From Solibacillus silvestris_B (GTDB taxonomy: Bacteria; Bacillota; Bacilli; Bacillales_A; Planococcaceae), in NCBI RefSeq assembly GCF_051967575.1, contig NZ_JBQCJW010000020.1:1-64000 (forward strand): a stretch of 64,000 nucleotides of DNA, given 5' to 3'. Each line of letters begins with the position of its first letter. Position 1 is the stretch's first letter. The translations under genes were made by a program, and so were the position numbers. This document shows, piece after piece, positions 28,301-36,790 of the stretch. The notes below the pieces were generated by a model that was given only the letters and a program-made list of their open reading frames with translations, did no database searches and was not told the DNA's origin.

Positions 28301-28781
28301 ATTCCCGCGTCAGCAAGTTGCTCCATTCCTATGTTTATCAGATTATTTGAAACCGGTCGGAAGCGGGGAAATGGATTATATCGCCTTAATGGTCGTAACG
28401 GCAGGAAAAGGTGTAAGCAAAAAAGCGGGCGAGCTGAAAGAACAAGGGAAGTTTCTGGAAAGCCACGCATTGCAAGCGACTGCCCTTGAGCTGGCAGAAG
28501 GTTTTGCCGAGCGTATTCACCAAGAAATCCGTGATCAGTGGGGATTCCCCGATGCGACGGACTTTACGATGCGTGACCGGTTTGCCGCAAAATATCAAGG
28601 GCAGCGTTTTAGCTTTGGCTACCCGGCATGCCCGAATTTGGAAGATCAAGAAAAGCTTTTCCATCTGCTGAAGCCGGAACAAATAGGTGTCCAGTTAACA
28701 GAAGGTTTTATGATGGAGCCTGAAGCAAGTGTATCTGCTATTGTATTTGCGCATCCAGACGCACGCTACTTCAATGTATAA
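25350..28781 (+). CDS. metH: Cobalamin-dependent methionine synthase MetH
   Basis: A 1143-residue four-module enzyme: homocysteine domain (about 1-320; zinc Cys in GLNCATG and GGCCGTTPAHI), methyl-THF-binding pterin domain (about 335-600; FIGERTNVIGS), B12-binding cap and Rossmann domains (about 640-870; cobalt-ligating DVHDIGKN), and C-terminal S-adenosylmethionine reactivation domain (about 930-1143; ATDFTMRDRFAAKYQGQRFSF region). It makes methionine from homocysteine. ATG 25350 follows AAAGGAG and overlaps the end of yitJ. Having MetH implies access to cobalamin. Controlled by the upstream SAM riboswitch. Confidence 0.97.
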   Translation: MYNHPIHEQLQKRICIIDGAMGTMLQAENLTYEDFGGEELDGCNENLVLTRPDVLGKIHRAYLEAGADIICTNTFGGTPLVLNEYDLGDKAIEINTKAVEIALEATREFSTPDWPRFVAGAIGPTTKTLSVTGGITFEELEENFYIQAKALIEAGSDLLLLETSQDMLNVKAGTIAINRAFEELGKEIPVMISGTIEPMGTTLAGQSIEAFYISIEHIKPLSVGLNCATGPEFMTDHIRSLSELSNGYISCYPNAGLPDEEGCYHETPDSLSKKLQGFAEKGWLNIVGGCCGTTPAHIQAIREAVDGYAPRKPKEVTHGHVVSGIEPLQYDESMRPLFIGERTNVIGSRKFKNLIIDGKFEEAAEIARAQVKNGAHVIDICLANPDRDEAEDMKSFMKEVVKKVKVPLVIDSTDEKVMEAALKFSQGKAIINSINLEDGEERFDAVMPLVKKYGAALVVGTIDETGMAVTREKKLEVAKRSYKLLTEKWGMSPEDIIFDPLMFPVGTGDEQYIGAAEETIEGIRLIKENLPGCLTVLGVSNVSFGLPPVGREVLNAVYLYHCTQAGLDYAIVNTEKLERYASIPEEEIKLANDLIFNTNDETLAVFTDFYRDKKKEAIVKELPATVEARLAYYILEGTKEGLIKDLDDALQTFDSPLDIINGPLMAGMAEVGRLFNDNQLIVAEVLQSAGVMKAAVAHLEQFMEKGDTSASKGTMVLATVKGDVHDIGKNLVDIILSNNGYRVVDLGIKVTPAQLIETIRKEKPDFIGLSGLLVKSAQQMVITAQDFKEAGIDVPILVGGAALSRRFTETKIADQYEGPVIYSKDAMQGLEQANRLMNPNERDALLEELRDSREKRLESDAKRASRPAVAVAEKPVRTVNDAQVFMPKDLVPHIKRDYSVAHLQPYVNMRTLIGHHLGLKGNLDQLLAAQDERATLLNDLVKGYLNSDVLSASGMYQFFPAQSDGDDVVVYSPEDAKTEIQRFTFPRQQVAPFLCLSDYLKPVGSGEMDYIALMVVTAGKGVSKKAGELKEQGKFLESHALQATALELAEGFAERIHQEIRDQWGFPDATDFTMRDRFAAKYQGQRFSFGYPACPNLEDQEKLFHLLKPEQIGVQLTEGFMMEPEASVSAIVFAHPDARYFNV

Positions 28782-28859
28782 ACATATTAGTGCCGATTTT
28801 TAAGCTAGCATATCTTAAAACCAAGGTGCAATAATACTAAAGCAAAAGTAATTGTGAAC

Positions 28860-28896
28860 AGCCGTTTTACCAAAATACGGGTAGAGCGGCTTTTGC
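28860..28896 (+). terminator. Terminator of yitJ-metH
   Basis: AGCCGTTTTACC pairs imperfectly with GGGTAGAGCGGCT, followed by TTTT. Confidence 0.6.
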
Positions 28897-28915
28897 GGTC
28901 TTCAGGAGGGCAAAG

Positions 28916-29428
28916 ATGATTCGACAAGCAAAAAAACAAGATATTCCAATGATTTTGGAAATTTTCAACGATAATATATTACACTCAACGGCAATTTATA
29001 TGTACAATGAGCAATCATTGGAAGAGCGTATGGAATGGTTTGAACAAAAACAGGAAAAAGGCGAGCCGCTGTTTGTATTTGATATCAAGGGGGAAGTAGC
29101 GGGCTATGCGACATACGGCAGTTTTCGTGCATATCCGGCATATCGGTATACGGTGGAGCATTCAGTATATGTTCATAAAGATCACTATAAAAAAGGGATT
29201 GCGAGCAAGTTGATGAATGCGCTCATTGAGGAAGCGAAAGCAAGCGATGTGAAAACAATGGTTGGTTGCATAGACAAAGAAAATATGGCGAGCATTAAAA
29301 TTCATGAAAAGCTAGGCTTTAATTATAGCGGGACAATCCGCAATGCAGGCTACAAGTTTGGACACTGGCTGGATTTAGTATTTTACCAGCTTGATCTTGA
29401 TGGACCTGAAAGCCCGCAAGAAAATTAA
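28916..29428 (+). CDS. GNAT N-acetyltransferase, phosphinothricin-acetyltransferase type
   Basis: 170 residues. The family's opening IRQAKKQDIPMILEIFND, the strand EHSVYVHKDHYKKGIASKLM with the acetyl-CoA loop (K-x-G-I-A), and the end IRNAGYKFGHWLDLVFYQ match the Pat/YwnH group, which acetylates phosphinothricin, methionine sulfoximine or related amino acids. The natural substrate is unknown. ATG 28916 follows CAGGAGGGC. It is monocistronic, behind the metH terminator. Confidence 0.85.
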   Translation: MIRQAKKQDIPMILEIFNDNILHSTAIYMYNEQSLEERMEWFEQKQEKGEPLFVFDIKGEVAGYATYGSFRAYPAYRYTVEHSVYVHKDHYKKGIASKLMNALIEEAKASDVKTMVGCIDKENMASIKIHEKLGFNYSGTIRNAGYKFGHWLDLVFYQLDLDGPESPQEN

Positions 29429-29448
29429 TAAATTGTCAAATTATTACC

Positions 29449-29500
29449 TGGTCATATGACACTTGTCATAAAAAAAAAATGATGTTTGCGCCTGTTGTCA
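29449..29500 (+). promoter_or_regulatory. Candidate DesR operator upstream of des
   Basis: GTCATATGAC (29451-29460, palindromic), then TTGTCAT (29463-29469) and TTGTCAT (29495-29501) lie about 60-110 bases before des. In B. subtilis phosphorylated DesR binds repeated sites upstream of the des promoter. The promoter hexamers are ambiguous (TTGTCA at 29495; TACGAT or TATAGT at 29516-29526). Confidence 0.5.
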
Positions 29501-29558
29501 TTATCCCTGTTTTTATACGATATAGTTAATAATTTTTATAGGAAAGAGGGATTGACAC

Positions 29559-30590
29559 ATGGCAAACACACATGCAGAAAAAACGAAGCAACTGCGAAAA
29601 GACGTTGCACCGTTTGCAAAATCGGAAACACGACTTAGTGTTCAACAATTACTGAATACATTGTTGCCGCTATTATTAATTTGGGGAGCAGGCTATATAT
29701 TGCTGCAATACTCGCCATGGTATACAGCGCTATGTAGTGTACTTGCTTCAGGATTTGTTATTCGTGCATTCATTATTTTCCACGATTGTACACACGGTTC
29801 ATTTTTCAAGAGCAAAAAGGCAAATGCCATCATCGGGAATATTACAGGCGTTTTAACATCATTCCCATATGAAAAATGGAAGCGTGAGCATACGATTCAC
29901 CACGCGACAAGCTCGAACTTGGATAAGCGTGGCATTGGCGATATCGATATGTTGACAGTCGATGAATACCTCGAAAAGTCAAAGCTTAGCCGTTTAGGTT
30001 ACCGTCTATACCGCAACCCAATCGTCATGTTTGGACTAGGACCATTATTTATGGTGCTTATACTAAATCGCTTTAATCGAAAAGATGCTAAGCGAAAAGA
30101 GCGTTTAAATACGTATTTCACGAACATCGTTTTATTAGTTATTTGTACAACCCTTATCGTAATTTTCGGGTGGTCAACGTTTTTACTAGTACACGGCTTA
30201 ACATTATTTATCGCAGGCGCTTTAGGAATTTGGCTATTCTACATCCAGCACACTTATGAGGATTCATACTTTGAGGTGGATTCGGAGTGGGATTACGTGA
30301 AGGCTGCAGTAGAGGGCAGTTCATATTATAAATTACCGAAGATTTTACAATGGATCACAGGGAATATTGGTTTCCACCATGTACATCATTTAGCCCCGCG
30401 TGTTCCGAATTATAAGCTTGAAGATGCACATGAATCGATTAAGCCGCTGCAGCAGGCGACAACGATTACATTGAAAACAAGCTTGGAATCGATCCGCTAC
30501 AAGCTGTACGATCCGGATAATTACCGCTTTATTACGTTTAAAGAAGCGGCAGAGCGCGAAATCATGCGCGGCAAAACAATCACAAACTAA
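29559..30590 (+). CDS. des: Acyl-lipid desaturase Des (delta-5 type)
   Basis: An integral-membrane di-iron desaturase that introduces a double bond into phospholipid acyl chains after a cold shift. The three His boxes are HDCTH (75-79), HTIHH (111-115) and HHVHH (about 274-278); several membrane helices surround them. 343 residues and long identical blocks (for example HATSSNLDKRG) match B. subtilis Des. It is followed by its own terminator and then by the desK-desR pair that controls it. Confidence 0.96.
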   Translation: MANTHAEKTKQLRKDVAPFAKSETRLSVQQLLNTLLPLLLIWGAGYILLQYSPWYTALCSVLASGFVIRAFIIFHDCTHGSFFKSKKANAIIGNITGVLTSFPYEKWKREHTIHHATSSNLDKRGIGDIDMLTVDEYLEKSKLSRLGYRLYRNPIVMFGLGPLFMVLILNRFNRKDAKRKERLNTYFTNIVLLVICTTLIVIFGWSTFLLVHGLTLFIAGALGIWLFYIQHTYEDSYFEVDSEWDYVKAAVEGSSYYKLPKILQWITGNIGFHHVHHLAPRVPNYKLEDAHESIKPLQQATTITLKTSLESIRYKLYDPDNYRFITFKEAAEREIMRGKTITN

Positions 30591-30604
30591 TTTCATCTAA
30601 TAAA

Positions 30605-30642
30605 TTAGGTACCTCAAATCATAGCTTGAGGTACCTGTTTTA
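30605..30642 (+). terminator. Terminator between des and desK
   Basis: A perfect 11-base stem AGGTACCTCAA / TTGAGGTACCT and a GTTTTATT tail. Strong des induction would largely stop here, with some read-through into desKR. Confidence 0.85.
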
Positions 30643-30678
30643 TTATAGAATAAAGAAAAAAAGAGAATCGAGGCTATT

Positions 30679-31815
30679 ATGCAAACATGGTATAGTATCA
30701 TTCCGAAAAGTCCAATGTTGAGTATATATATATGGATAATCTTTTGCATTATGCCATTTTTCTTCATTATTCAATCGTTCACCTTATGGCAAATTATTTT
30801 AGGCGTTATTTTAATATTAAGCTATTTTTTATGCCACTATTTTTCATTCCGCGCAAAGCCTGGATTAAAGTATATGTGGATCAGTTTCCAAATGGTGCTC
30901 AATATTATAATGACACTTGTATTTGGATATGTGTATTTGTCATTGTTTACGGCATTTTTCATCGGGAATATTAGGCAAGCAGTAGGATTTTATATTATGT
31001 ACGGTTTACATATCGGTTTTACGGTGCTATCTATCGTTGGAGGATACTTTATTTTCCTGGATTTATTTCTATCACAAACACCGTTCATTATCATTAATGT
31101 GCTGGGGGTTGTTTTACTGCCGTTTACGCTGTATTCAAAAACACGGCGCGAAAATCTGGAAGGAGAACTGGAAACAGCGCGTGAACGTATTTCGGAATTA
31201 ACGGTATTTGAAGAACGTCAGCGTATTGCACGCGATTTACATGATACACTCGGGCAAAAGCTTTCGATGATTGGATTGAAAAGCGATTTAGCCGCAAGAC
31301 TGGTCGAAAAAAATCCGCAGCAAGCCATTTTGGAAATAAAGGATATACGGCAGACGGCTAGTGTCGCATTAAAAGAAGTGCGTGAACTTGTGGCAGATAT
31401 GCGGGCTGTAAGAATTGAAGAGGAGCTGTACCGGGTTGAGCAAATTCTTAAAGCTGCTCAAATTAAGCTTCGGCTAAACGGCGATAAAAGTGAGCTTAAC
31501 ATGCCTATTTTAGCTGAAAATGTCATTAGCATGTGCTTAAAAGAAGCTGTAACAAATATCGTCAAGCATAGTAAAGCTACAATTTGCCGTATTAATTTTT
31601 ACCAAAGCGACGACGAATTTAAAATGACGATCCAGGATAATGGTGTTGGTTTTGAACGTTCATATGCATTGGAAGGCGGCAATGGTTTAAAAGGGATGCA
31701 TGAGCGCATTGAATTTATAAATGGTTCACTTGAAATAGAGAGTAGTGAAGGCACAACGGTTGTTTTAAAAATCCCGTTAGCGATCACACATCAAAAAGGA
31801 GAGAACGTAAAATGA
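30679..31815 (+). CDS. desK: Membrane-fluidity sensor histidine kinase DesK
   Basis: 378 residues. The N-terminal part (about 1-150) has four or five membrane helices; then a coiled-coil linker, a HisKA_3 dimerisation domain with phospho-acceptor His188 in ARDLHDTLGQ (the same number as in B. subtilis DesK), and a HATPase domain with DNGVGF and GGNGLKGM. It autophosphorylates when the membrane stiffens and signals to DesR, whose start overlaps its stop by 4 bases. Being next to des makes the assignment firm. Confidence 0.95.
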   Translation: MQTWYSIIPKSPMLSIYIWIIFCIMPFFFIIQSFTLWQIILGVILILSYFLCHYFSFRAKPGLKYMWISFQMVLNIIMTLVFGYVYLSLFTAFFIGNIRQAVGFYIMYGLHIGFTVLSIVGGYFIFLDLFLSQTPFIIINVLGVVLLPFTLYSKTRRENLEGELETARERISELTVFEERQRIARDLHDTLGQKLSMIGLKSDLAARLVEKNPQQAILEIKDIRQTASVALKEVRELVADMRAVRIEEELYRVEQILKAAQIKLRLNGDKSELNMPILAENVISMCLKEAVTNIVKHSKATICRINFYQSDDEFKMTIQDNGVGFERSYALEGGNGLKGMHERIEFINGSLEIESSEGTTVVLKIPLAITHQKGENVK

Positions 31816-32417
31816 TTCGAATTGTAATTGCGGAAGACCAAGGCATGCTGCTTGGCGCCATGAAGTCGCTGCTTAGCATGGAGGACGATATGGAAGTAGT
31901 CGGTCTTGCCAAAAACGGCGAGGAGGCCATTGATATGGTAAATGACCTGAAGCCTGACATCTGCATTATGGATATTGAAATGCCGATAAAAACGGGTTTG
32001 GATGCCGCTGAAGCATTGAGGGGCACCGATTGCAAAATCATTATATTAACGACCTTCGCGCGTCCAGGCTATTTCGAGCGTGCGCGAAAGGCGGGTGTGC
32101 GTGGTTATTTGCTGAAGGATAGCCCGATTGAGGAGCTTGTCAATTCGATTCGCATCATCATGGACGGTCGCCGCATTTATGCGCCGGAGCTTGTTGATTT
32201 TGTGTATGAGGATGATAGCGAAAACCCGTTGACAGAACGTGAAAGTCAAGTGCTCGAGCTTGTAGCGGAAGGGAAGACAACGAAGGAAATTGCCGCAGAG
32301 CTTTATTTATCGGCCGGCACTGTAAGAAACTATATTTCCACAATTTTAGATAAACTCGGTGTCGGCAATCGGATAGAAGCGATCGCACGGTTTAAAGAAA
32401 AAGGCTGGAATAAATAA
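31812..32417 (+). CDS. desR: Response regulator DesR
   Basis: 201 residues. Receiver domain 1-120 with acidic pocket E8-D9 and phospho-acceptor Asp54 (MDIEMP), matching D54 of B. subtilis DesR; LuxR-type helix-turn-helix at about 138-195 (LTERESQVLELVAEGKTTKE). When phosphorylated it activates des. It is co-translated with desK and followed by a strong hairpin. Confidence 0.96.
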   Translation: MIRIVIAEDQGMLLGAMKSLLSMEDDMEVVGLAKNGEEAIDMVNDLKPDICIMDIEMPIKTGLDAAEALRGTDCKIIILTTFARPGYFERARKAGVRGYLLKDSPIEELVNSIRIIMDGRRIYAPELVDFVYEDDSENPLTERESQVLELVAEGKTTKEIAAELYLSAGTVRNYISTILDKLGVGNRIEAIARFKEKGWNK

Positions 32418-32460
32418 AACGCTTCGCTTACTTTCATAGAGTAGGCGAAGCGTTTCTTTA
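32416..32460. terminator. Bidirectional terminator between desR and proline dehydrogenase
   Basis: Stem AAACGCTTCGC / GCGAAGCGTTT; both flanks allow U-rich tails. Confidence 0.8.
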
Positions 32461-33429
32461 TTTCTTCTTCGTTAATCTTCCGAGGATAAATGCGCCGGCA
32501 GCAACTGCCAATACGGTATTTGTCTTTTTATTGAACACTTGCTTTGTCACAAGATTTATATTTTGAGGACGTTCTGCCAGGCGACGCATGAAATAGCCGT
32601 ACCAATCCTTGCCATACGGCACATAAACACATACTTGGTAGCCTTCACGCGCGAGCTCCAGCTGCAATTCTTTTCGGAACCCGTAAAGCATCTGAAACTC
32701 GAATTTCTCTTTTGGGATATCATATTGCTCAACGAAATATTTTACATGCTTAATAATATTATGGTCATGTGTTGCAATCGAAGTGAAATGCCCATGCGCC
32801 AAATGGTATTCGATCAGCTCGATAAAGTTAATATCAATATCCAGTTTGTCCTGATAGGCAACTTCTTCCGGCTCTTTATATGCGCCTTTTACAATACGGA
32901 GGCGGAAATCCTTGAATTGCTCGATATCGTCCTTAGCCCGGTAGAAGTAAGCTTGAATTACAGTGCCGACATTGTCGAATGTTTTTGCAAGCTCTTCCAG
33001 CATATCAAACGAAGGCTGCAGTCGATTATGATTTTCCATATCGAAATTGACGAAAATGCCGTACTCATATGCGCGTTCCACGATTTCGCGCAAATTGTCA
33101 TAGCAAAAGTCTATATCAATATCCAATCCGAGCTGTGATGGCTTTAATGAAATATGTGCATCCAATTCCTCAGTATGAATTGCTTCAATTATCGCCAAGA
33201 TTTCTTCTTTTGCTTTCAGGGCTTCCGCTTCTTCGAAAACAAATTCCCCTAAATTATCGACCGTGCAAGATATGCCTTGCTCGTTTAGTTTCCGGATGCT
33301 TTCAATAACCTCTTCTATGCTTGTCCCTGCAACAACGCTTTGTGCACCAAGCTTCAAACCGTATTGCTGTGCGGCATCGCTAAGCATTTGGTTTTCGGAT
33401 AATGAAATGAAAAAATCACGTAATGCCAT
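32458..33429 (-). CDS. Proline dehydrogenase
   Basis: 323 residues, a FAD-dependent (beta-alpha)8 barrel that oxidises proline to pyrroline-5-carboxylate. Typical features are the flavin-contacting RIVKGAYKEP (about 182-191), the strand TSIATHDHNII, and the substrate-binding YVPYGKDWYGYFMRRLAERP near the C-terminus with its paired Arg. It fits the short monofunctional type of Firmicutes (FadM/PutB). The next enzyme, P5C dehydrogenase, is not adjacent. It ends in the hairpin shared with desR. Confidence 0.93.
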   Translation of the reverse strand: MALRDFFISLSENQMLSDAAQQYGLKLGAQSVVAGTSIEEVIESIRKLNEQGISCTVDNLGEFVFEEAEALKAKEEILAIIEAIHTEELDAHISLKPSQLGLDIDIDFCYDNLREIVERAYEYGIFVNFDMENHNRLQPSFDMLEELAKTFDNVGTVIQAYFYRAKDDIEQFKDFRLRIVKGAYKEPEEVAYQDKLDIDINFIELIEYHLAHGHFTSIATHDHNIIKHVKYFVEQYDIPKEKFEFQMLYGFRKELQLELAREGYQVCVYVPYGKDWYGYFMRRLAERPQNINLVTKQVFNKKTNTVLAVAAGAFILGRLTKKK

Positions 33430-33507
33430 AAAAACATCTCCTTAAAATTCGTCATTTTCGTAAAAATTATACCATAGCGCCATTTGCATACATTACGTAT
33501 AACCTTC

Positions 33508-34266
33508 TTATTTTGTTCCTGATTTGATTTTTTGCATGCGTTCATTGAATAATGTCGGATATACTAAAAAGCCTAAAATAATTGAAGAAAGCGTCGCACA
33601 TGTCAAAAGCGCAAAAATAATCAAAATCTGAAACTGTACGGCTTCAATAGGGCTCGAGCCACCGATAATTTGACCGCTCATAATACCAGGGAGCTGCACA
33701 AGCCCGATCGTTTTCTGCGATTCGATAGTCGGAATCATGCTCGCTTTGATTGCGTTCATCAATTGCTGGTGAATCGCTTGTTTCGGGGTGCCGCCAAGCG
33801 ACAATATGAGTTCGATTAAATGTTCGTTTGCCTCGACTTCCGCCTTAAAGCGATTTAAAAATAAAATCGATAAAACCATCGAATTGCCAATCATCATTCC
33901 GCTAATTGGAATAATATAATTCGGTGTTGCTGGCATAATTTGAAGGCCGAGTAAAACCCCCATAATGACTGCTTCGACAGCGATGAATGTGATGATCAGC
34001 TTCCAAGTGATTCCCGGAATGCCCTTCCCATTTTTGCGTGCATTTAACGTCGCTGCCAAAATAATCAGTGAAATCATGAGCACCATATAAAGCAGGCTGT
34101 CCGATTCAAAAATAAAATGAAGCAAATACCCTACGGCAAGTAGCTGTACAACAGAACGTACAGTGGCAATAATTGTGTCGCGCTCAAGACCGAGCTTTAA
34201 AGTTTTCGATAAAATGAGCGGGATGAATACGAAGATTAATGTTAACGATAAAGAGGTGTACGTCAT
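33508..34266 (-). CDS. fetB: ABC exporter permease, FetB/YbbM (UPF0014) family
   Basis: 252 residues with about seven membrane helices. The family sequence signs are ERDTIIATVRSVVQLLAVGY near the start, the IIPISGMMIGNSM segment and QLPGIMSGQIIGGSSP. In E. coli FetAB exports iron and protects against peroxide; B. subtilis homologues are the YjkA/YjkB type. It overlaps the ATPase gene by 4 bases, so the two form one operon transcribed leftward. Metal specificity here is inferred only. Confidence 0.87.
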   Translation of the reverse strand: MTYTSLSLTLIFVFIPLILSKTLKLGLERDTIIATVRSVVQLLAVGYLLHFIFESDSLLYMVLMISLIILAATLNARKNGKGIPGITWKLIITFIAVEAVIMGVLLGLQIMPATPNYIIPISGMMIGNSMVLSILFLNRFKAEVEANEHLIELILSLGGTPKQAIHQQLMNAIKASMIPTIESQKTIGLVQLPGIMSGQIIGGSSPIEAVQFQILIIFALLTCATLSSIILGFLVYPTLFNERMQKIKSGTK

Positions 34267-34988
34267 TTGTCATCACCTCTTGCCAAAAATTGCTGTACGA
34301 CTTCATTTGTCGACGTAAAAAGTTTTTCTGTTTCGGACGCTTCAATGAGCTCCCCGTTTTTCAAAAGCCATGTATAGTGGCCGAGCTTCCGCGCTTGCTC
34401 AATATCATGGGTGATCCATACAATCGTCGTGCCGAAACGTTCGTTCAAGTCAACGATTAATTGTTCGATTTCGCGAACGGATTTCGGATCAAGTGCAGCT
34501 GTGATTTCATCGAGGAGCAATATTTCCGATTTGTTGACAAGTGTCCGCGCGATTGAAAGCTTTTGCTTCTGTCCTCCTGATAGATCATTTGCCCCACGCA
34601 TAAGAAAGTCTTCCGTTAGCCCGACATCGTTTAAAAATCGGCAAGCCTCTTCTTTTGTTAATGACTGATTTTGCAATTTGCGGGGTAGAGCCAAATTTTC
34701 ATATACGGAAGCTTTTAAAATCGGTGCGGATTGAAGCGCGATACCGACCTTGCGCCGCAAAGCTGTTGGCTCAAATGTATCGATTCGCTGCCCGTCAACT
34801 TGAATATTCCCTGTCGTCCCGGAAATAAGCCCATTGCAAAGTTTCAGCAAAGTCGTTTTTCCTGCGCCGGAAGGTCCGATTAATGTCGTGATTTTACCTT
34901 TATATAAAGTGGCGGTTAAAGGGTGAATAATTTTTATCTGATTCACTTCAAAGGATACGTTGTTAAAGTGAATGGCTTTTTCTGTCAT
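34263..34988 (-). CDS. fetA: ABC exporter ATP-binding protein, FetA/YbbL family
   Basis: 241 residues, a single ABC ATPase domain: Walker A GPSGAGKTT (about 36-44), signature LSGGQKQKLSIARTL, Walker B LLLDEITAALD and the switch His in WITHD. ATG 34988 follows AAGGAGC; an upstream in-frame TTG at 35009 overlaps that site. It pairs with the downstream permease, as in the putative iron exporter FetAB. Confidence 0.86.
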   Translation of the reverse strand: MTEKAIHFNNVSFEVNQIKIIHPLTATLYKGKITTLIGPSGAGKTTLLKLCNGLISGTTGNIQVDGQRIDTFEPTALRRKVGIALQSAPILKASVYENLALPRKLQNQSLTKEEACRFLNDVGLTEDFLMRGANDLSGGQKQKLSIARTLVNKSEILLLDEITAALDPKSVREIEQLIVDLNERFGTTIVWITHDIEQARKLGHYTWLLKNGELIEASETEKLFTSTNEVVQQFLARGDDK

Positions 34989-35308
34989 AAGCTGCTCCTT
35001 CAATATCAATTCCTATATATTAGGATAATCGGAAAGAAGAAAGAAAGCAAAATAACAAATAGCGAGCCACAAAATAACGTCCCGGGCAAACGCTCTATTC
35101 CGGCTGCTTTTATTTTGGAAGAATGACTTGAAAGCATGTTTCGCGAAGTTTTTTATTTGTTGTATTGGGGAAAACTATAAAGATAGTACCATCGAAATCG
35201 ACTACTTATGCAAAAATATATTATATGCAAAAGGACTCTTCATACTTCGAATTAATTCAAGATAGTGTATACTATGACTAATTATGTTTTGGAAGAAGGG
35301 AACTCACG
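34989..35308. other. Divergent promoter region between fetA and pncB
   Basis: 320 bases without a gene. A TATACT at 35268-35273 is a reasonable -10 for pncB with a weak -35 (TTCGAA). No clear niacin-responsive (NiaR) palindrome was recognised. Confidence 0.35.
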
Positions 35309-36778
35309 ATGAAGGAAAAGTATGTAGATGATAGTTTAGCTTTGCATACAGATTTATATCAAATCAATATGGCGGAAAGCTATTGGGCAGACGGAATTCA
35401 TAACCGTAAAGCCGTATTTGAACTCTATTTTAGACAGTTGCCATTCGGCAATGGCTATGCGGTATTCGCGGGATTGGAACGCATGCTAAATTATTTGAAA
35501 AACTTTCATTTCAGTGAAACGGATATCGCTTATTTACGCGATGAACTCAACTATAGAGAGGATTTTCTCTCTTATTTAAAAACAATTCGCTTTACAGGAT
35601 CAATGTATTCCATGGTCGAGGGAGAGCTTGTATTCGCAAATGAGCCCATCGTTCGAATTGAGGCACCGCTAGTCGAAGCGCAGCTCATCGAAACAGCACT
35701 CCTGAATATTGTAAATTACCAAACACTCATCGCAACAAAGGCAAGCCGGATCAAGCAAGTCGTGCATAATGAAATCGCGATGGAATTCGGCACACGCCGC
35801 GCACAAGAGATGGATGCTGCGGTTTGGGGAGCGCGCGCAGCCGTTATTGGCGGTTTCGAAGCTACTTCCAATGTGCGTGCAGGAAAGATGTTCAATATTC
35901 CTGTGTCCGGCACACATGCCCATGCTTTAGTGCAAGCTTACAAAAATGATTATGATGCTTTCCATTCGTATGCGAAACGCCATAAAGACTGTGTATTTTT
36001 AGTCGATACGTACAACACATTGAAATCGGGCGTACCGACAGCAATACAAGTGGCGAAAGAACTAGGCGATAAAATCAACTTCATCGGTATCCGTTTAGAT
36101 AGCGGAGATATTGCGTTTTTATCAAAGGAAGCGCGGCGCATGCTTGATGAAGCAGGGTTCCCGGATGCAAAAATTATCGTTTCGAATGATTTGGATGAAT
36201 ACACAATATTGAACTTGAAGGCACAAGGCGCACGCGTTGATATGTGGGGTATCGGCACGAAGCTTATTACGGCTTATGACCAGCCGGCTTTAGGCGCAGT
36301 TTATAAAATGGTTTCGATTGAAAATGGGCATGGGGAAATGGAAGATACGATCAAAATTTCCGCAAATGCCGAAAAAGTCACAACACCGGGCTTAAAAAAG
36401 GTTTTCCGTATCATCAATAAGAAAAACGGCAAGTCGGAAGGAGATTATATTGCGATGGCTGACGAAAACCCGGCAGCAGAATCGCGTATTAAAATGTTCC
36501 ATCCTGTGCATACATTTATTTCGAAATTCGTAACAAACTTTGAGGCGAAAGAGCTGCACGAGCAAATTATCCGCGAAGGTGAAATTGTTTACGAAAACCC
36601 GACATTAACTGAAATTCGCCAATATGCCCATGATAATTTGAAGCTATTATGGGATGAATATAAGCGTTCATTGAATCCTGAGGAATATCCAGTCGATTTA
36701 AGCCAAAAATGCTGGGACAATAAAATGCGCAACATTCAGGAAGTGCGTGACATGGTAACGGAACTCGAACAACGATAA
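35309..36778 (+). CDS. pncB: Nicotinate phosphoribosyltransferase
   Basis: 489 residues. Converts nicotinic acid and PRPP to nicotinate mononucleotide with ATP hydrolysis. The N-terminal TDLYQINMAESYW, the catalytic segment EFGTRRAQEMDAAV, the conserved PVSGTHAHALV and the PRPP-binding strand FIGIRLDSGDIAFLS are all present. Length fits the bacterial long form (YueK). The NAD synthetase gene follows within 12 bases, so both belong to a nicotinate-salvage operon. Confidence 0.96.
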   Translation: MKEKYVDDSLALHTDLYQINMAESYWADGIHNRKAVFELYFRQLPFGNGYAVFAGLERMLNYLKNFHFSETDIAYLRDELNYREDFLSYLKTIRFTGSMYSMVEGELVFANEPIVRIEAPLVEAQLIETALLNIVNYQTLIATKASRIKQVVHNEIAMEFGTRRAQEMDAAVWGARAAVIGGFEATSNVRAGKMFNIPVSGTHAHALVQAYKNDYDAFHSYAKRHKDCVFLVDTYNTLKSGVPTAIQVAKELGDKINFIGIRLDSGDIAFLSKEARRMLDEAGFPDAKIIVSNDLDEYTILNLKAQGARVDMWGIGTKLITAYDQPALGAVYKMVSIENGHGEMEDTIKISANAEKVTTPGLKKVFRIINKKNGKSEGDYIAMADENPAAESRIKMFHPVHTFISKFVTNFEAKELHEQIIREGEIVYENPTLTEIRQYAHDNLKLLWDEYKRSLNPEEYPVDLSQKCWDNKMRNIQEVRDMVTELEQR

Positions 36779-36790
36779 GGGGTGTGTACA

